Positions 48,926 through 58,722 of a stretch of 64,000 nucleotides of DNA are shown here, one piece after another. This stretch comes from Pleodorina starrii (taxonomy: Eukaryota > Chlorophyta > Chlorophyceae > Chlamydomonadales > Volvocaceae), in contig BRXU01000008.1 of NCBI GenBank assembly GCA_030267565.1, positions 3,292,001 through 3,356,000 of the forward strand, in the 5' to 3' direction. Numbering within the stretch: position 1 is the first letter of the stretch; each line of letters begins with the position of its first letter. The position numbers and the translations under genes were made by a program. The notes beneath the pieces were generated by a model. The model ran no database searches. It saw nothing but the letters and a program-made list of their open reading frames with translations, and had not been told where the DNA came from.

Positions 48926-50164
48926 ACGAGCTTTTCTACTTCACGGCCCTCGCCAAGCCGCGTGCCGTATCGTGATACGACAGATCAAGTATCTTCTGTG
49001 TTCTCTCTGAGAACTCCTCCAACTAGTGACACACCACACTAGTCTTTGGACTATATTAATATTTATTATTAATATGTCTGATTCTGTTACTTTGAAGGTT
49101 CACGTTGTTACGTGACCAACGGGTCGGACCCGCGCGTCGCGCTAAGTCCGGAATCCCCGTCTTACACGGACCCTCGGAAGTGTCGACCGACAGTTAGAGT
49201 CCTTACTAACTGCCTATAAGCATGCGCGGAAAGGCCATCTAAAGCCGCCGGCCTCGGGGCCCCACGCACAGCCTACATCGAACTGCCGTTCGTACGCTGT
49301 GTGGGTGGTGGGTGGTGGCCCCTGTGCTGGCTCGTCGCCTCTTAAACGGACCTGGCGCACCTTCCCGGCGATCGGCTGGCACTGTCAGTTGGACAGACGG
49401 TATCGCGGGAAGAGGTCTGGCTCGCTCAAACTCCGGCAGGAGAGCAGCCGTATTTCTTCCTGCCTGGAATGCCGTACCTGCGGACGGCCAGGCCCATCAG
49501 AACTGCTCGGCCGAACCCTCATGCTGGCAAAGACTGACCCGATACCAATACAGCTGTGTTGATTACACACATCACGTATTAAATATTCGTACACCAGCGG
49601 CCCCCTAAACACCTTGCGCAGGACACCATTGGCTTGTTGAGGCAGCCCTGTGGTTTCGGAGAACGTGCCAGTCGGTCGCATGGCTCCCGAAACTTGTTGA
49701 AGTGCGCTTCATAAAGCACTCAAGCCCCTGGGAGACGGGTGCCAGGCGATGGTGGGTGGCAGAGATGGTGGTTACAGTGTGCTCCGTCAGGCTCCGTAAC
49801 CACCAAGGGCTGCTCGGAGGGCAGTGTTTTCTTTGGGGCTCCGGCCCGGTGGGCGACAACAACCCTCCCCTCTCTCCACTTGGCATTGCTGGGGGTGCAT
49901 TGGTGGGTATGTACTGCTGGAGACGCATTGCTGGAGACGCATTGCTGGAGACGCATTGCTGGCGGTGCTGATGCAGCATCCGCGGCTCTCAGGCTGCAGG
50001 ATGCTACGTGCCGCTTCAGCCGCAGCATTGCATGGCCTGATGGCCGTTGAGGCGGCATTCATTGGCAAGTGTTTGTTGCGACTCTGGGTCGCAATAACGA
50101 GCGGAACAAAAGGGGGGCCCTGGTCATCAGCGTATGGCGTAGGCTGCAGCGATCCTGCCGCCGC
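48926..50164. other. Repeat-rich intergenic DNA, no supported gene
   Basis: The first 150 bp form a series of short hairpins (GTATCGTGATAC, GTTCTCTCTGAGAAC, CTAGTG...CACTAG, then an AT-rich palindrome at about 49046-49075). The rest has GC-rich patches without codon bias and a 14-bp minisatellite at about 49916-49962. Confidence 0.5.
49916..49962 (+). repeat. 14-bp minisatellite, about three units
   Basis: The unit CTGGAGACGCATTG is repeated about three times in tandem with little divergence, indicating recent expansion. Confidence 0.85.
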
Positions 50165-50267
50165 TGTAGTGCTTGGGCGGAGCAAAGGCTACTCGAGATG
50201 CTGTGCGACGCCTTTCTCAGGCTTTATGCTAGCCGCTTGTACGGCACACTGTAACCTCGGCGTTACA
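50165..50267 (-). repeat. 3' LTR of the TRIM element
   Basis: 103 bp with TG...CA ends, preceded on the minus strand by the polypurine tract. It matches the other LTR at 101 of 103 positions. Confidence 0.85.
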
Positions 50268-50535
50268 TTCCCCCCCCTCTGAAGGGAACGTCCTCGGTCC
50301 TCGCAGTGTCTGTGCACAGTCCACTCCGCCTTTCACCACCTTTGCATGCCTGGGGTCTTAGCCAGACAGTCTTCGGCATTGGGGTGGACAACTTCCCAAG
50401 TCAGGTCATGCCGCGGCATACATGCCTCTAGCCTTAATTTGCAAGGTTTTCTGGAGTGGAAGCCTTTCCGCGGGTACCAGGGATCGAACTGTCGACCTCT
50501 GAGAGACTGTACGACAGTACTGGTCTCGATACCAA

Positions 50536-50638
50536 TGTAGTGCTTGGGCGGAGCAAAGGCTACTCGAGATGCTGTGCGACGCCTTTCTTAGGCTTTATTC
50601 TAGCCGCTTGTACGGCACACTGTAACCTCGGCGTTACA
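50536..50638 (-). repeat. 5' LTR of the TRIM element
   Basis: 103 bp with TG...CA ends, followed on the minus strand, after one base, by the candidate primer-binding site at 50522-50534. Confidence 0.85.
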
Positions 50639-50672
50639 GTCCGGATCTAATAACTGTAGGAACCGTAATGCT

Positions 50673-51957
50673 GGATTTAAATGACACGTTACGTTATCAC
50701 TTTACAGGAGACGTGGTCAGTTCGCATGGGGTAACGGGTCCGTTACACGTTACGTGGCCAAAAAGTCTAACGTGGCCCCAGGGGGGGGGTGTAATTGACC
50801 AAACGTTGACCCCTCGCCCCGTTACAGCCAGTACAACCTCATTTTAGCATAGTTTTGATTTCCTTCAAGATCAATCGTTCAGTTATGTCATACACATGGT
50901 ATCGTCGTCGATCTCCATCGCGTTCCCACTGCGAACTTCTCGCCAAACCCTGCCAAACATACTACATGACGAAGGGCAACTCCGCACAAGCGCAGCGGCA
51001 GCAGAGCACTGCTCCTATGCACTATGCTCAAGCCAGGCATGTGTCCGGAATCAAGGCTCCCACGTGTCATGCTGAGTATCGCATTCGGGGAAGCATTCGC
51101 TGGGGGCTTGGCCTGGCGGCCATCACTCAACACTATCACCGAATTGACTTTCAAATCCGCGACATAGCGCGCGAGCTCGAAGAGTGTTATATCACGCTAT
51201 ATCCCGTGCTACGCGTGTTTGCTCAGAGAATTGCGTGGTCATGTCCATTTATGAATAGCTGCCTAAGTGACCAAAGCTGCTGGGGCACATACAACGAACC
51301 GATACAAGGCCAGGCAATTATGTGAATACCTTTTTATGATAAGTGCGCGGGAACAGCGCTGGAGAATGCGTGCCGTACTATTTTCCAAAATAGTACGACC
51401 TACAAGCGCACCGGTCCCTCACCACGGTCGGCACTCCCGAATGAATTTCGCTGCCGGCTAGTTCTGCATAAAGTCAACATGGATCTTGACAAGACGCTGC
51501 TGCTTCTCGACAGGACATAGTGGTCGGTCAGGCCGAGCTTCCGAGAGCCATGCCGACGCCGCGCAGGGCCGGCCGCGGTCGCAGCCGCTCACCGACGCCG
51601 CACAACTTTAGTATAATCAATATGCAAACAATGAGCGCGATGAGACCGCCATCGAGGGTTTGGCGTACACTGAGAACGAGCTCTCGCGCGATGAGGCCGA
51701 CCTCGGCGCGTCGGGTTCCATTATGGGCAACGACGCTCGCAGGCTTCGTCCTAAGGGTTTAACATCGTGCTGAAGTGATATGACATGGGCGCTTTGACGT
51801 TACCGCCTCAAAACAGAGCGTGTAACTCTTACCCTCTCTTACGGACCTCGCGCCAACAGAGATAACGTCCCCAAAACAGCCCATGTAAATTGGGATCCGT
51901 TTGGGCCTGCCACTTTACATGTAAACGTGAGGCAACGTAACGTGTCATGTAAATTGG
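50673..51957. mobile_element. Possible DNA-transposon remnant with imperfect terminal inverted repeats
   Basis: The segment at 50673-50708 is an imperfect inverted copy of 51919-51957. They share the core ATGACACGTTACGTT and flanking ATTTA and TTTACA matches. The 1.29 kb between them has low GC and contains an exon-like coding remnant (51612-51773). No transposase could be recognised. It may be a non-autonomous element or a coincidental repeat pair. Confidence 0.45.
51612..51773 (+). pseudogene. Exon-like coding remnant of unknown origin
   Basis: A CTTTAG acceptor-like site opens an in-frame stretch of 53 codons ending in TGA. It reads YNQYANNERDETAIEG, then LAYTENELSRDEADLG and SIMGNDARRLRPKGL. 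Its charged, balanced composition differs from the Ala/Arg/Pro noise elsewhere in this interval. A small open frame just upstream (51479-51520, MDLDKTLLLLDRT) could be a partner exon, but no clean donor joins the two. I do not recognise the family. It may be a captured gene fragment inside the candidate transposon. Confidence 0.35.
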
Positions 51958-53583
51958 CTGTAACAAACAAGGAAAGTTAAATGTTGCAGGTGGCTTGTTG
52001 GACGCTTTGTAGGAAGCCGGCCCATTCCTGCCGATTTACAGCTCCACCCTGCAGTCTGTACCTTCCGGCCGTGTATGCATCAGCCACAAATCACCAAATA
52101 AATCAACTGTCAAAACTGGAACAAATCAAGCCGAGGCCGAGGTAGCTGACAGAGGGCGATTTCCCGGTAGATTTGCCGTGTAAGGAACAATCGCCGACAC
52201 TTCGCTGGCGCACCCGGCACCAAGCTGCCGTCTCGTTCATGCTGCACCCGGCAAAGCGAGCACTAAGGCTGGGGTACGTTTAGTATGCGTTTGCCAGTGA
52301 GGGCCATCGTCTATCGCTTCCTGGCGCAACCGAAATGGCCATGATTAACACCATCCCCACCAAGACAGCCACTGATTTCAGATCGTCAGTATACTAGCAG
52401 ATGATTTCATTTATCAAATATGATATCTACGCCAATCAAGAAAACCCCGATTCGCAGCCGAAATGTTACTGTGATCTAACTGATCTAACCAGTTGTGCCT
52501 GGTTGTGCCTTACTCATTGTTACTCATCCGTACTGTGTACTGTCATAAGGCAATATTCATGAAAACAAACGCAAGCCGTGCTGAAGAGTATTATAATGCT
52601 TTAATTCATACGCCTGAACAAGAATGCATTAAACGCGCCAGCGTGTCGTTTCACGGGGTTCGCCGGTTCATGCCGGTTCGCCTCCTGACATTGTGGACCC
52701 TTGTGGACGTGTTACTAAGGATTCATCATCACCTGGATAGCACGACCTGCGACCCGCGAGAAGCTAAGTGGCAGTCAGGCGCGGTAAGGTGGTCTGAGCA
52801 CGAACAATGAGCGAGTCGCCCGAGGCGCTGCCCCGCACCAAAACGCACGCCCACCAAAACGCACGCCCACGGAGCGGCAGTTCATGGATCACAATTGCCC
52901 CTAGTTACTGACACCCGGTCATCACGCACAAGTCAGGCTCACTCCCTCCCTCAAGCTCCTGATTTCCTCTTCCTCAGCCTGGTTTGCCGCGTCCGGACCC
53001 CGCACAGTCTGCACCACCCCCAAATCGAAACCTTCCATTAAGTGGGCAGATTTACGGAGCTATATCGCTAAGCAGCGGCTGGTGGTTCGTGGTTCGCACC
53101 CTGGACGGTGCGTGTGTTACGCAGGGGGGAATGTAGGGGATTCCATGGGGATTCGCGTACTGTGACCGCCTGCGGGAACGCAGCTAAGCACAAGAAGTCT
53201 TGAAAGCACGCCAGTTTTGGTACGGCAGAAGCTGCTACATTTGTACGCCGCGTTACTATTTATTTGCAGCGCAGGCGCGCAGGTGCCGTGTAGTGTGGAA
53301 TGCATGTGTGTCTACCAAAACTGGCGCGCTTGGCTTCTGGCGCGCGCGCGTTCAAGCAGGCGGTCAGTCCCTGTCAGACTTTTTTCTTGAAGGTTCGCGA
53401 ATCCCTGACACCCACTTTCCTAACTACGGAAAACCCAACTTTTTGCGCCCACTACTACGAGGGGCAATTTGCGCATAAATTACAGGGTGTTGTATATAGA
53501 CTGTAATTTATTGCGGAACTATCCCTGCTCTGCTGGGCGAGCCCCACCCGCCCACCCGCGCTCATGTTCGCTAACGACATCGA

Positions 53584-53688
53584 GTTAAATTTTACCAATT
53601 TTTACCATGCAGAAACTACCGCGTTAAACTACCGCGTTAAACTACCGCGTTAAATTTTACCAATTTTTACCATGCAGAAACTACCGCG
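53584..53688 (+). repeat. Nested tandem duplication (40-bp unit plus 13-bp units)
   Basis: Two identical 40-bp copies (53584-53623 and 53649-53688) containing ATTTTACCAATTTTTACC flank two TTAAACTACCGCG-type units of about 13 bp. Identity between copies indicates recent duplication. Confidence 0.85.
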
Positions 53689-54172
53689 AGCGGCTCAGCG
53701 CTATACCCGTAATTGGTCCTGAGACCAACCCTTGAAGGGTTAAGCACTGGCGGAGCTGTGAGCTCAATATGTGATGACCAGTACACACGTGGGCCGGTAG
53801 CGGGGCGGTACAGCCGCATTGTCAGTGGCACCAAAGCACCCCGATAACCGGGTAAAAGACAGAGAACAGCAAGGGACGAAGTATGTGAGTCGCATGCAAG
53901 CGAGGGCGGCGAGGCGAAACGGGGTCCGTCGGGCCGTGCAGACCGTCAGCCCCGCGGAACTGGGTTGTGCACGCGGTGCCCCAGTGCCATGGCCGCCGCC
54001 GCCGCGGCCGCAGTGGGGGTTTTGGGCTTGTGGACCCTGTGCCAGTTTGTCCCCGCTGTGATTGCCAATGTGGGTTTCCGCTTCGCGAAGCATGGGGTCG
54101 CTTGGGTGTTGTCACCGTTGAGCATAACGTGGGTAAAAAGACGTGATGAAACGTGAAGGCCTTTGGGGCCCA

Positions 54173-54206
54173 GAGGGGGGTTATCCACGTATAGGCCGGA
54201 GCCCGT
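54173..54206 (+). repeat. Dispersed repeat copy (TATCCACGTATAGGCCGGAG)
   Basis: Second plus-strand copy of the segment seen at 42980-43010, again preceded by a G-run and followed by CCCGT. Confidence 0.85.
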
Positions 54207-54648
54207 GAACGGTAACGGGGGGGCATTGCCTCCGTGCTTTGCTAGTGCCCTGCGTGCCTCATTACGTGCCTCCTTCATGTTAGATGATCGGAACGTTACA
54301 ATACACCCGTTGAATTGGCGGGGCACCAAAGCGAGCACCGTGTGTACGGTTACAAGTACGGTGCCCTAACAATGCCAGTACGGCAACGAAATCACAGTAC
54401 GGTAATGCTCCTGTGTATTCCGGTGTACATAATGTAACGACGCAACGGCGGCGTGAAGCAAAGCAAAGCAGAGCATCCGGCGGGCCTTGAAGCACGTGCC
54501 GTGCGCCCGGCCCTGTCCACGCCGTGGCCAGCAGCACTTTTGTAAGACCCGCATCAGGCGACCCTCATAACGCATCCCGGACGTTCATCGGCCGACACAG
54601 CCCCGTCCGCATCTCCCTCCCACCCGCTCCGGGCCCCAGCAGCCATGG

Positions 54649-57220
54649 CTACCTTGCCATCGACGACGTCCCTTTCCCTTTCCCGCCACCACCACCGCCA
54701 CCACCGCCTCCTCCCTTTCCTTTGCCGCCCTTGCCGCCTGGCGGCCCCTGCGGCCCTCGCTGCTGCGCCTCCCCGCCTCGGCCGCTGCCACCTTCGTCGT
54801 CGCCGCCCACCTCCTCGTCCCACAGCAGCACCTGGTCCGCCCAGCTCGCCACCTGCGGAGCGCCCACATATAAGGCCCCCGGCCACGTTCCGTGGAGAGA
54901 GGCAATACCGGTATGCCGTGGAGAGAGGCAATATGCCGTGGAGAGAGGCACAGGTCATTGTGGGAAAGGGAGGCGCGAAGAGCCACAATACGGTAGCAGC
55001 GAAGGCGAAGGGAATCACGAAGAAGAGTGACGAGCATAGCTACTTGCTATGGTGGTGGTGACGATGGTGTCGGTCCCGGTGGCAACGGCGCAAAACCACG
55101 CAGGGCCTTTCACCGTTGCGTATCCAGGGCTGATTGCCGTACTTGCCGTTGGTAATTGTACCCAGGTCAACCCTTTATCACACATACACCGGGGCCCATG
55201 AACGTGCCTAAGGAACATGGCAAGACCTCCGCCCTCCCCCCACCGTTCCTGCCCCCCGGTGGGGCGTGGGCCGTGGCCGTCGCTAGGGATAGCATAGCTA
55301 GGGCCCCCTTACCCCACCGACCCCGCCCCCCCCCCTGGTGGTACAAGTACACGAACCGCAGCGATGAACTCGCGGGAGGACCCTCGCCTCGCTCACCTTG
55401 GGTGTAATCCGCACCTCGGACGCCAACAACCGCAGCTGCGCCCGCCGAGCCAAGCCGAGCCGCCGCAGCGCAAAGACGGGCAGACGGACGGACGGGCAGG
55501 CAGTGAGGCAGGCAGGCCGGTTGGCAGGCAGGCGGAGAGGGCGAGGCCCCCGGGGAGGTGCGGGCCGCCAGCGTGCGCGTTCCGGGACGCGGGAGGGAGG
55601 AAGGTGAAGGTGAAGGGTGGAAACAAGGCGAGGTAGGTCAGATCCGATCAGGATCAGATCAGGATCAGATCAGATCCAGATCAGATTCGATCAGAGGCGG
55701 GTCAAGAGCTGCACAAGGGTGCCAGGTGCCGCTTGCGCCGGTACGGTATGACGTATAACTTGGGTGCTTCTTTTCAAGATGCGCGCGCGCGCAAATCCAG
55801 GCCATGCAGCCGGACACGGGCACCGGCAATGAAGGTACGGCTCTCGCGCCGTTACCGTACCTGCGTCATCTTGTTGGCTTCTCGCAGCTGCCGCGCGGCT
55901 TCGTCCACGTCCAACGGCCCCGCCTCCGGGTGGTCGAAACCCTCGCAGATGTTGGCCTGTGGGGGCCCGGGGAGGGCGCGTGCGGGAAGGGCGTGGGGCG
56001 GGCAAGGAGGTAAAGAGACGAAACAAAAAGGAGACAAAACCATCCATCGTCACCTCCCGGGGGGTACCTGGCTGATGCGTTTCGTATACGTTTGGCGCCA
56101 TAGCCGCCAGTAGCCAACGCACACACACTGTGGCTTGAACCCCCACGCCCTCTCCCAGTCCCACACCACCTCAATACGGTAACCCTCAATGCACCTCAAC
56201 AGCCCCACCCCCCAACCACCCATTCAGCCCTCTCACTGTCTCCCTCCCTCCCTCCGGCTCCCCCTCCCTCCCGCACCTTCTCCCACTCCCACTCGCTGTC
56301 CAACGTCAGCTCAGGCCACCAGGGGTAGGTGGAGCACTGGCTGGGGCGCACCGAGTGGATGGAGCACTTGTTGTCCTGCCCCAGGAAGATGCACGACTGG
56401 GGGGAGCAGGGGGGAAGCAGGAGGGGAGCAGGGGGGCGGGCGGGGGGAGCGGGCGGGGAGGGGGTAAACTAAAGATGAGACCGCAATGGGGGAACGGAAC
56501 AGGGGATAGCGGGGCGGGCGGACATAGCTGGGACATAACCCTTGATACCCCTCCCATCCCTCGCCCACCCTGCGCTTGACGATCTGCCTCCCGATCTGCC
56601 TCTACAACGCCAGTCGGTTTGCTACGCCCCGCGCCCACGCATCCCTGCTGCCGACAACCTTAATGACAAACCCTCCCTCACGCATTTCCACGCCCTCCTG
56701 CCCCTCAGTGGACCTCTCTTTGTCATGTAGAAGGCGGTGGGTGCTGCAACCCGGTCCAATGACGCACTGCCTCTGCACTACCCTATTAACCCTTCCCAGC
56801 TCATCGCCCCAGCCAACAGGTATGCCTGGTAAGTATTCATGGGTTAATAGGTCGCCAATGTCCCTCCGCTGCGGTCTAGTGGTTCTTGCCCCAGCCGATA
56901 GCTCCACACCGCTCCATACGGCACCGCACCCACCCACCCACCCAGCCGACCGCTCCACACCGCACCGACCCACCGACGAGCCCTCCGCCGTCTTGAGCAT
57001 GCGCCAGCCCTTGTACTTTGAGTACTGCTTTGTGTGGGAGTCCAGGAAGCGCTGCAGCGAAAGGTTGAGGTGGCGGGCGATGCGAGCGGCCTCCTCCGGA
57101 GAAACCCAAATCTCGCCGTCACCGGTGCAGCACTTGCCGCACATGGTGCAGTGGAAGCGCCGCCCAGCCACCAGAGACTGAGGCGTTGTGGTGATAGGGG
57201 GAGGGGGATCGGCAGCGGCA

Positions 57221-57251
<31 letters not shown>

Positions 57252-58307
57252 AGGCAGTCAGCGCACACACAGCGCGGCGCCAGCATCAAAGACCCTCGAC
57301 CGACCCCTCCCAACCCTCCCCTGCGTCGGCCCAGCAGAGGGTGGCGGCGGGCGGGCGCACCTTCGGCGCTGCGATGTCAGCCCATTGGGCTAACCTCGCC
57401 TAAACCGCCTTAACGGTTCGTCCTAAAGCCTGCGGAGCAGGGGAGCATGCACTCCCAGCTCTTCGAGTACCCACCCGTTAGAGCAACGGCCCCCCCGAGC
57501 ACCCCAGAGCCCCCCCCGGAGCCTCACCCGAGCCCCCCCCAGGAGCCTCACCCGGAACGGCTCCAAGCTGAGATCCCGGGGGACAGCGTCGGCGTCGGCA
57601 GCGGCGGGCGCGGGTGCCGTGGCGGCAGACACCGCCTGGGCGCCGCCACCGCCGCCGCCGCCTGGCTCCGAGACCGCGTCTGTCCCGGGGGCCGCTGATG
57701 CTGCAGAGACTGGTTGTTGCTGCCGCCGCTGCGGATGCGTGAGGGAGTGGGATCTGCGAGGGGCGGCGCTGGCGGGGCGCTGCACCGGCGCCGCCGGAAA
57801 ACCTGCAGGGGTGTGGTGTTGAAGGGATGTGGCGACGCGCTGGAAAATGAGCCGGCTTTCTGGGTTTCGTCTTTACAGCCGTGTGCCCGCTGATTCGTGA
57901 GGCTTGGACAGGACAGACTTCAGCTGCCAGGCGTTTCGGGGCGCTGGGGTTTGCTTACAGCCACGGGGGAGGACTCGCGTGCGTCCGTCCGTACTTGCTT
58001 AAGGCGCCAGGCGAAGGCGGAGACCAGCCAACGGCCCGTGTGGCTCAAAGCTATTGTGGCCTGACGCTCCGATACTCAGTGCCCCCAAACAGAAACGTCC
58101 GGCGCCGTTCGAGGTCGAGACGGTCGAGACGGTTGGATAGAAGCTGAAACGCCATATGCCAAAGACCGTTGCATGCATATTGCTGTAGACAAACATGCCG
58201 ATGGGAAACGGCGGCCAGCATTCTTTCTGGTACTTGCCTTGGGGCGTCAAGGCCGCGGCGTGCTCGCCGCCACCAGCACTTGGATGCCAGCGGCCTTTCA
58301 GCATCAT
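54649..58307 (-). CDS. YkgJ-family cysteine-cluster (zinc/iron-chelating) protein, probably organelle-targeted
   Basis: Exons 58307-58238, 57802-57552, 57177-56974, 56396-56277, 55956-55861, 55435-55397 and 54852-54649 join in phase to 327 residues. The core is the CxxCxxCC cluster FHCTMCGKCC (about 115-124). It is followed by GEIWVSPEEAARIARHLNLS and a second set of cysteines in CIFLGQDNKCSIHSVRPSQC and STYPWW, matching the YkgJ/UPF0153 layout. Proteins of this family are thought to chelate zinc or iron; the molecular role is not established. The first 107 residues are Ala/Ser/Arg-rich and resemble a plastid or mitochondrial presequence. The last exon is Gly/Lys-rich with a conserved SWADQVLLWDEE start. 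The first intron would use a GC donor (AAG|GCAAGT), making exon 1 the least certain. The gene diverges from the membrane-protein gene. Confidence 0.85.
55636..55694 (+). repeat. GATCAG-type tandem repeat
   Basis: About ten overlapping GATC-containing units (AGATCAGGATC and variants) lie in an intron of the YkgJ-like gene. Confidence 0.85.
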
Positions 58308-58722
58308 CGTCTGATTACCAACTCGAGCGTTAGCACTATCGTGGTTTTAATTTTGGCCCTGGCCAGCTGGCAGGAAGCTGGTGTAGAAAGGGGTTTTTAC
58401 GGGAATTTACGGGAATTAGGTAAGCTCAGTCGGCTTACCGCTTACGCATCAGCTAAGGATTGCTCTGGTATAACTTTGGGAGGTGTTGTCTGGGTGTTTT
58501 GGACGGCCTACATTTGTGCCCGGATTAGGAATTTCAACGTTGCATCTTGCATGGATCGTCCCATTCTTTGCCGTGCATTGGCTATATACGTAGTTAAACT
58601 GCCCTAAGTCCCAATAAGTCCCAATTGTCTTGAACATGTTGGCATTGAACACAGTCCTGACATTCCAGCTCGTCTGTCGACGGCTTTGAACCACCTACAA
58701 CCACCCTAGGCAGTACACCTAG
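58308..58722. promoter_or_regulatory. Divergent promoter region between the YkgJ-like and DUF3533-like genes
   Basis: These 415 bp of lower-GC DNA lie between two start codons facing away from each other. No distinctive promoter motif could be assigned. Confidence 0.45.

Larger units (their letters stand above)
50165..50638 (-). mobile_element. TRIM: miniature non-autonomous LTR retrotransposon
   Basis: Two direct repeats of 103 bp (50165-50267 and 50536-50638) differ at two positions, begin TGTA and end TACA, and so carry the TG...CA termini of LTRs. Read on the minus strand, the right copy is the 5' LTR. One base inside it lies TGGTATCGAGACC, which fits a primer-binding site for the 3' end of an initiator-Met-type tRNA. 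Directly before the 3' LTR is the polypurine tract AGAGGGGGGGGAA (50268-50280). The internal part is only 268 bp and has no coding capacity. Total length is 474 bp, in the TRIM range. I see no matching target-site duplication in the flanks (GCCGC on the left, GTCCG on the right). The near-identical LTRs suggest a young insertion. Confidence 0.85.
51958..54648. other. Gene-poor interval downstream of the YkgJ-like gene
   Basis: No supported gene. It contains the tandem duplication at 53584-53688, one copy of the dispersed TATCCACGTATAGGCC repeat (54173-54206), and candidate minus-strand TGTAA signals for the YkgJ-like gene (ttaca at 54296-54300 and 54350-54354). Confidence 0.5.

Noticed and set aside
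50461..50535. tRNA-like sequence on the minus strand
   Set aside because: The TTCGATCC box and terminal GGTACC/GGTATC pairing look tRNA-like, but the segment is explained by the internal region and primer-binding site of the TRIM element.
50855..51325. 157-codon plus-strand open frame
   Set aside because: No recognisable domain, composition typical of random AT-rich sequence, and it lies inside the candidate TIR element. I could not support it as a gene.
53965..54156. Short plus-strand open frame with a membrane-like segment (GVLGLWTLCQFVPAVIANVG)
   Set aside because: A GCC-repeat creates the Ala run. The antisense frame is equally open, there is no neighbouring exon or family match, and it sits in repeat-rich DNA.
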